Below are positions 5,151 through 5,226 of a DNA stretch of 5,226 nt, one piece after another. The stretch is from an uncultured Ruminococcus sp. GTDB taxonomy: Bacteria; Bacillota; Clostridia; Oscillospirales; Ruminococcaceae. Location: contig CAMWGS010000154.1 of assembly GCA_947173865.1 (NCBI GenBank), positions 1 through 5,226 of the forward strand, read 5' to 3'. The notes below the pieces were generated by a model. It was not told the origin of the DNA. It did no database searches and saw only the letters and a program-made list of their open reading frames with translations. Made by a program: the position numbers and the translations under genes. Positions within the stretch are counted from its first letter, which is position 1. Each line of letters opens with the position of its first letter.

Positions 5151-5226
5151 TTTACCCCTTTTTCATATTCAACGTTTTTATAGCCAAAGGTGTCAGCGTG
5201 ATTAAATAGTACCATTGCCCCGCAAC
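5147..5226 (-). CDS. C-terminal end of an unidentified upstream gene (partial)
   Basis: The minus-strand frame entering at the right edge reads 25 residues, beginning CGAMVLFNHADTFGY and ending VEYEKGVK, to a TGA that overlaps the ATG of paralogue B by 4 bases. The same ATGA junction occurs between rimM and paralogue A, which supports this frame. A second open frame, stopping with TAA at 5152-5154, also reaches the edge but looks less protein-like. The fragment is too short to name a family. It indicates that the operon continues beyond the window. Confidence 0.5.
   Translation of the reverse strand, partial: CGAMVLFNHADTFGYKNVEYEKGVK

Noticed and set aside
5152..5226. Alternative minus-strand frame at the right edge ending with TAA at 5152-5154
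   Set aside because: It is open to the edge, but the other frame, ending in an ATGA overlap like other junctions of this operon, looks more protein-like. It cannot be fully excluded.
1..5226. tRNA, rRNA, CRISPR array or insertion sequence
   Set aside because: I saw no cloverleaf-like structure, spaced repeats, transposase motifs or terminal inverted repeats.

Overview
This window looks like chromosomal DNA of an AT-rich Bacillota (class Clostridia), most likely a spore-forming gut or rumen type such as Ruminococcus or a relative. The evidence is a SpoIVB sporulation-protease domain, a Gram-positive HPr carrying both His15 and the regulatory Ser46, and clostridial-looking RimM and TrmD. The species placement is inference from protein flavour and base composition; no rRNA or other marker is present.

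Layout. On the plus strand, positions 1-633 hold the C-terminal protease domain of SpoIVB, whose 5' part lies outside the window. Everything else is on the minus strand. HPr (698-970) is a single-gene unit convergent with spoIVB. It has its own near-consensus promoter (1046-1074), a leader stem-loop and a terminator hairpin (658-681). A gene-free gap (971-1263) separates it from a tightly packed minus-strand run that reads, in transcription order from the right edge: the C-terminus of an unidentified gene (5147-5226), a membrane-anchored unknown protein B (4449-5150), a calcineurin-like phosphoesterase (3918-4439), a NERD-domain putative nuclease (3203-3928), rimM (2688-3191), a second membrane-anchored unknown protein A (1963-2691) and trmD (1264-1962). 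Junctions in this run are ATGA overlaps, an 11-base overlap, or gaps of 0 to 11 bases, so it is probably one transcript whose promoter lies upstream of the window.

How the genes relate. RimM (16S rRNA/30S maturation) and TrmD (tRNA m1G37 methylation) are the usual core of the rpsP-rimM-trmD-rplS cluster. Here the cluster is rearranged: an unknown membrane-anchored protein sits between rimM and trmD, the gene just upstream of rimM is a NERD protein rather than rpsP or a KH-domain gene, and rplS does not follow trmD. Proteins A and B are clearly paralogues, with a membrane anchor followed by the same FPALP-(x)-Y...CP-x-IN motif at identical residue positions. They bracket the phosphoesterase, NERD and rimM genes. 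This accessory cargo inside a translation operon is the most noteworthy part of the window. A joint function for it is not demonstrated by the sequence.
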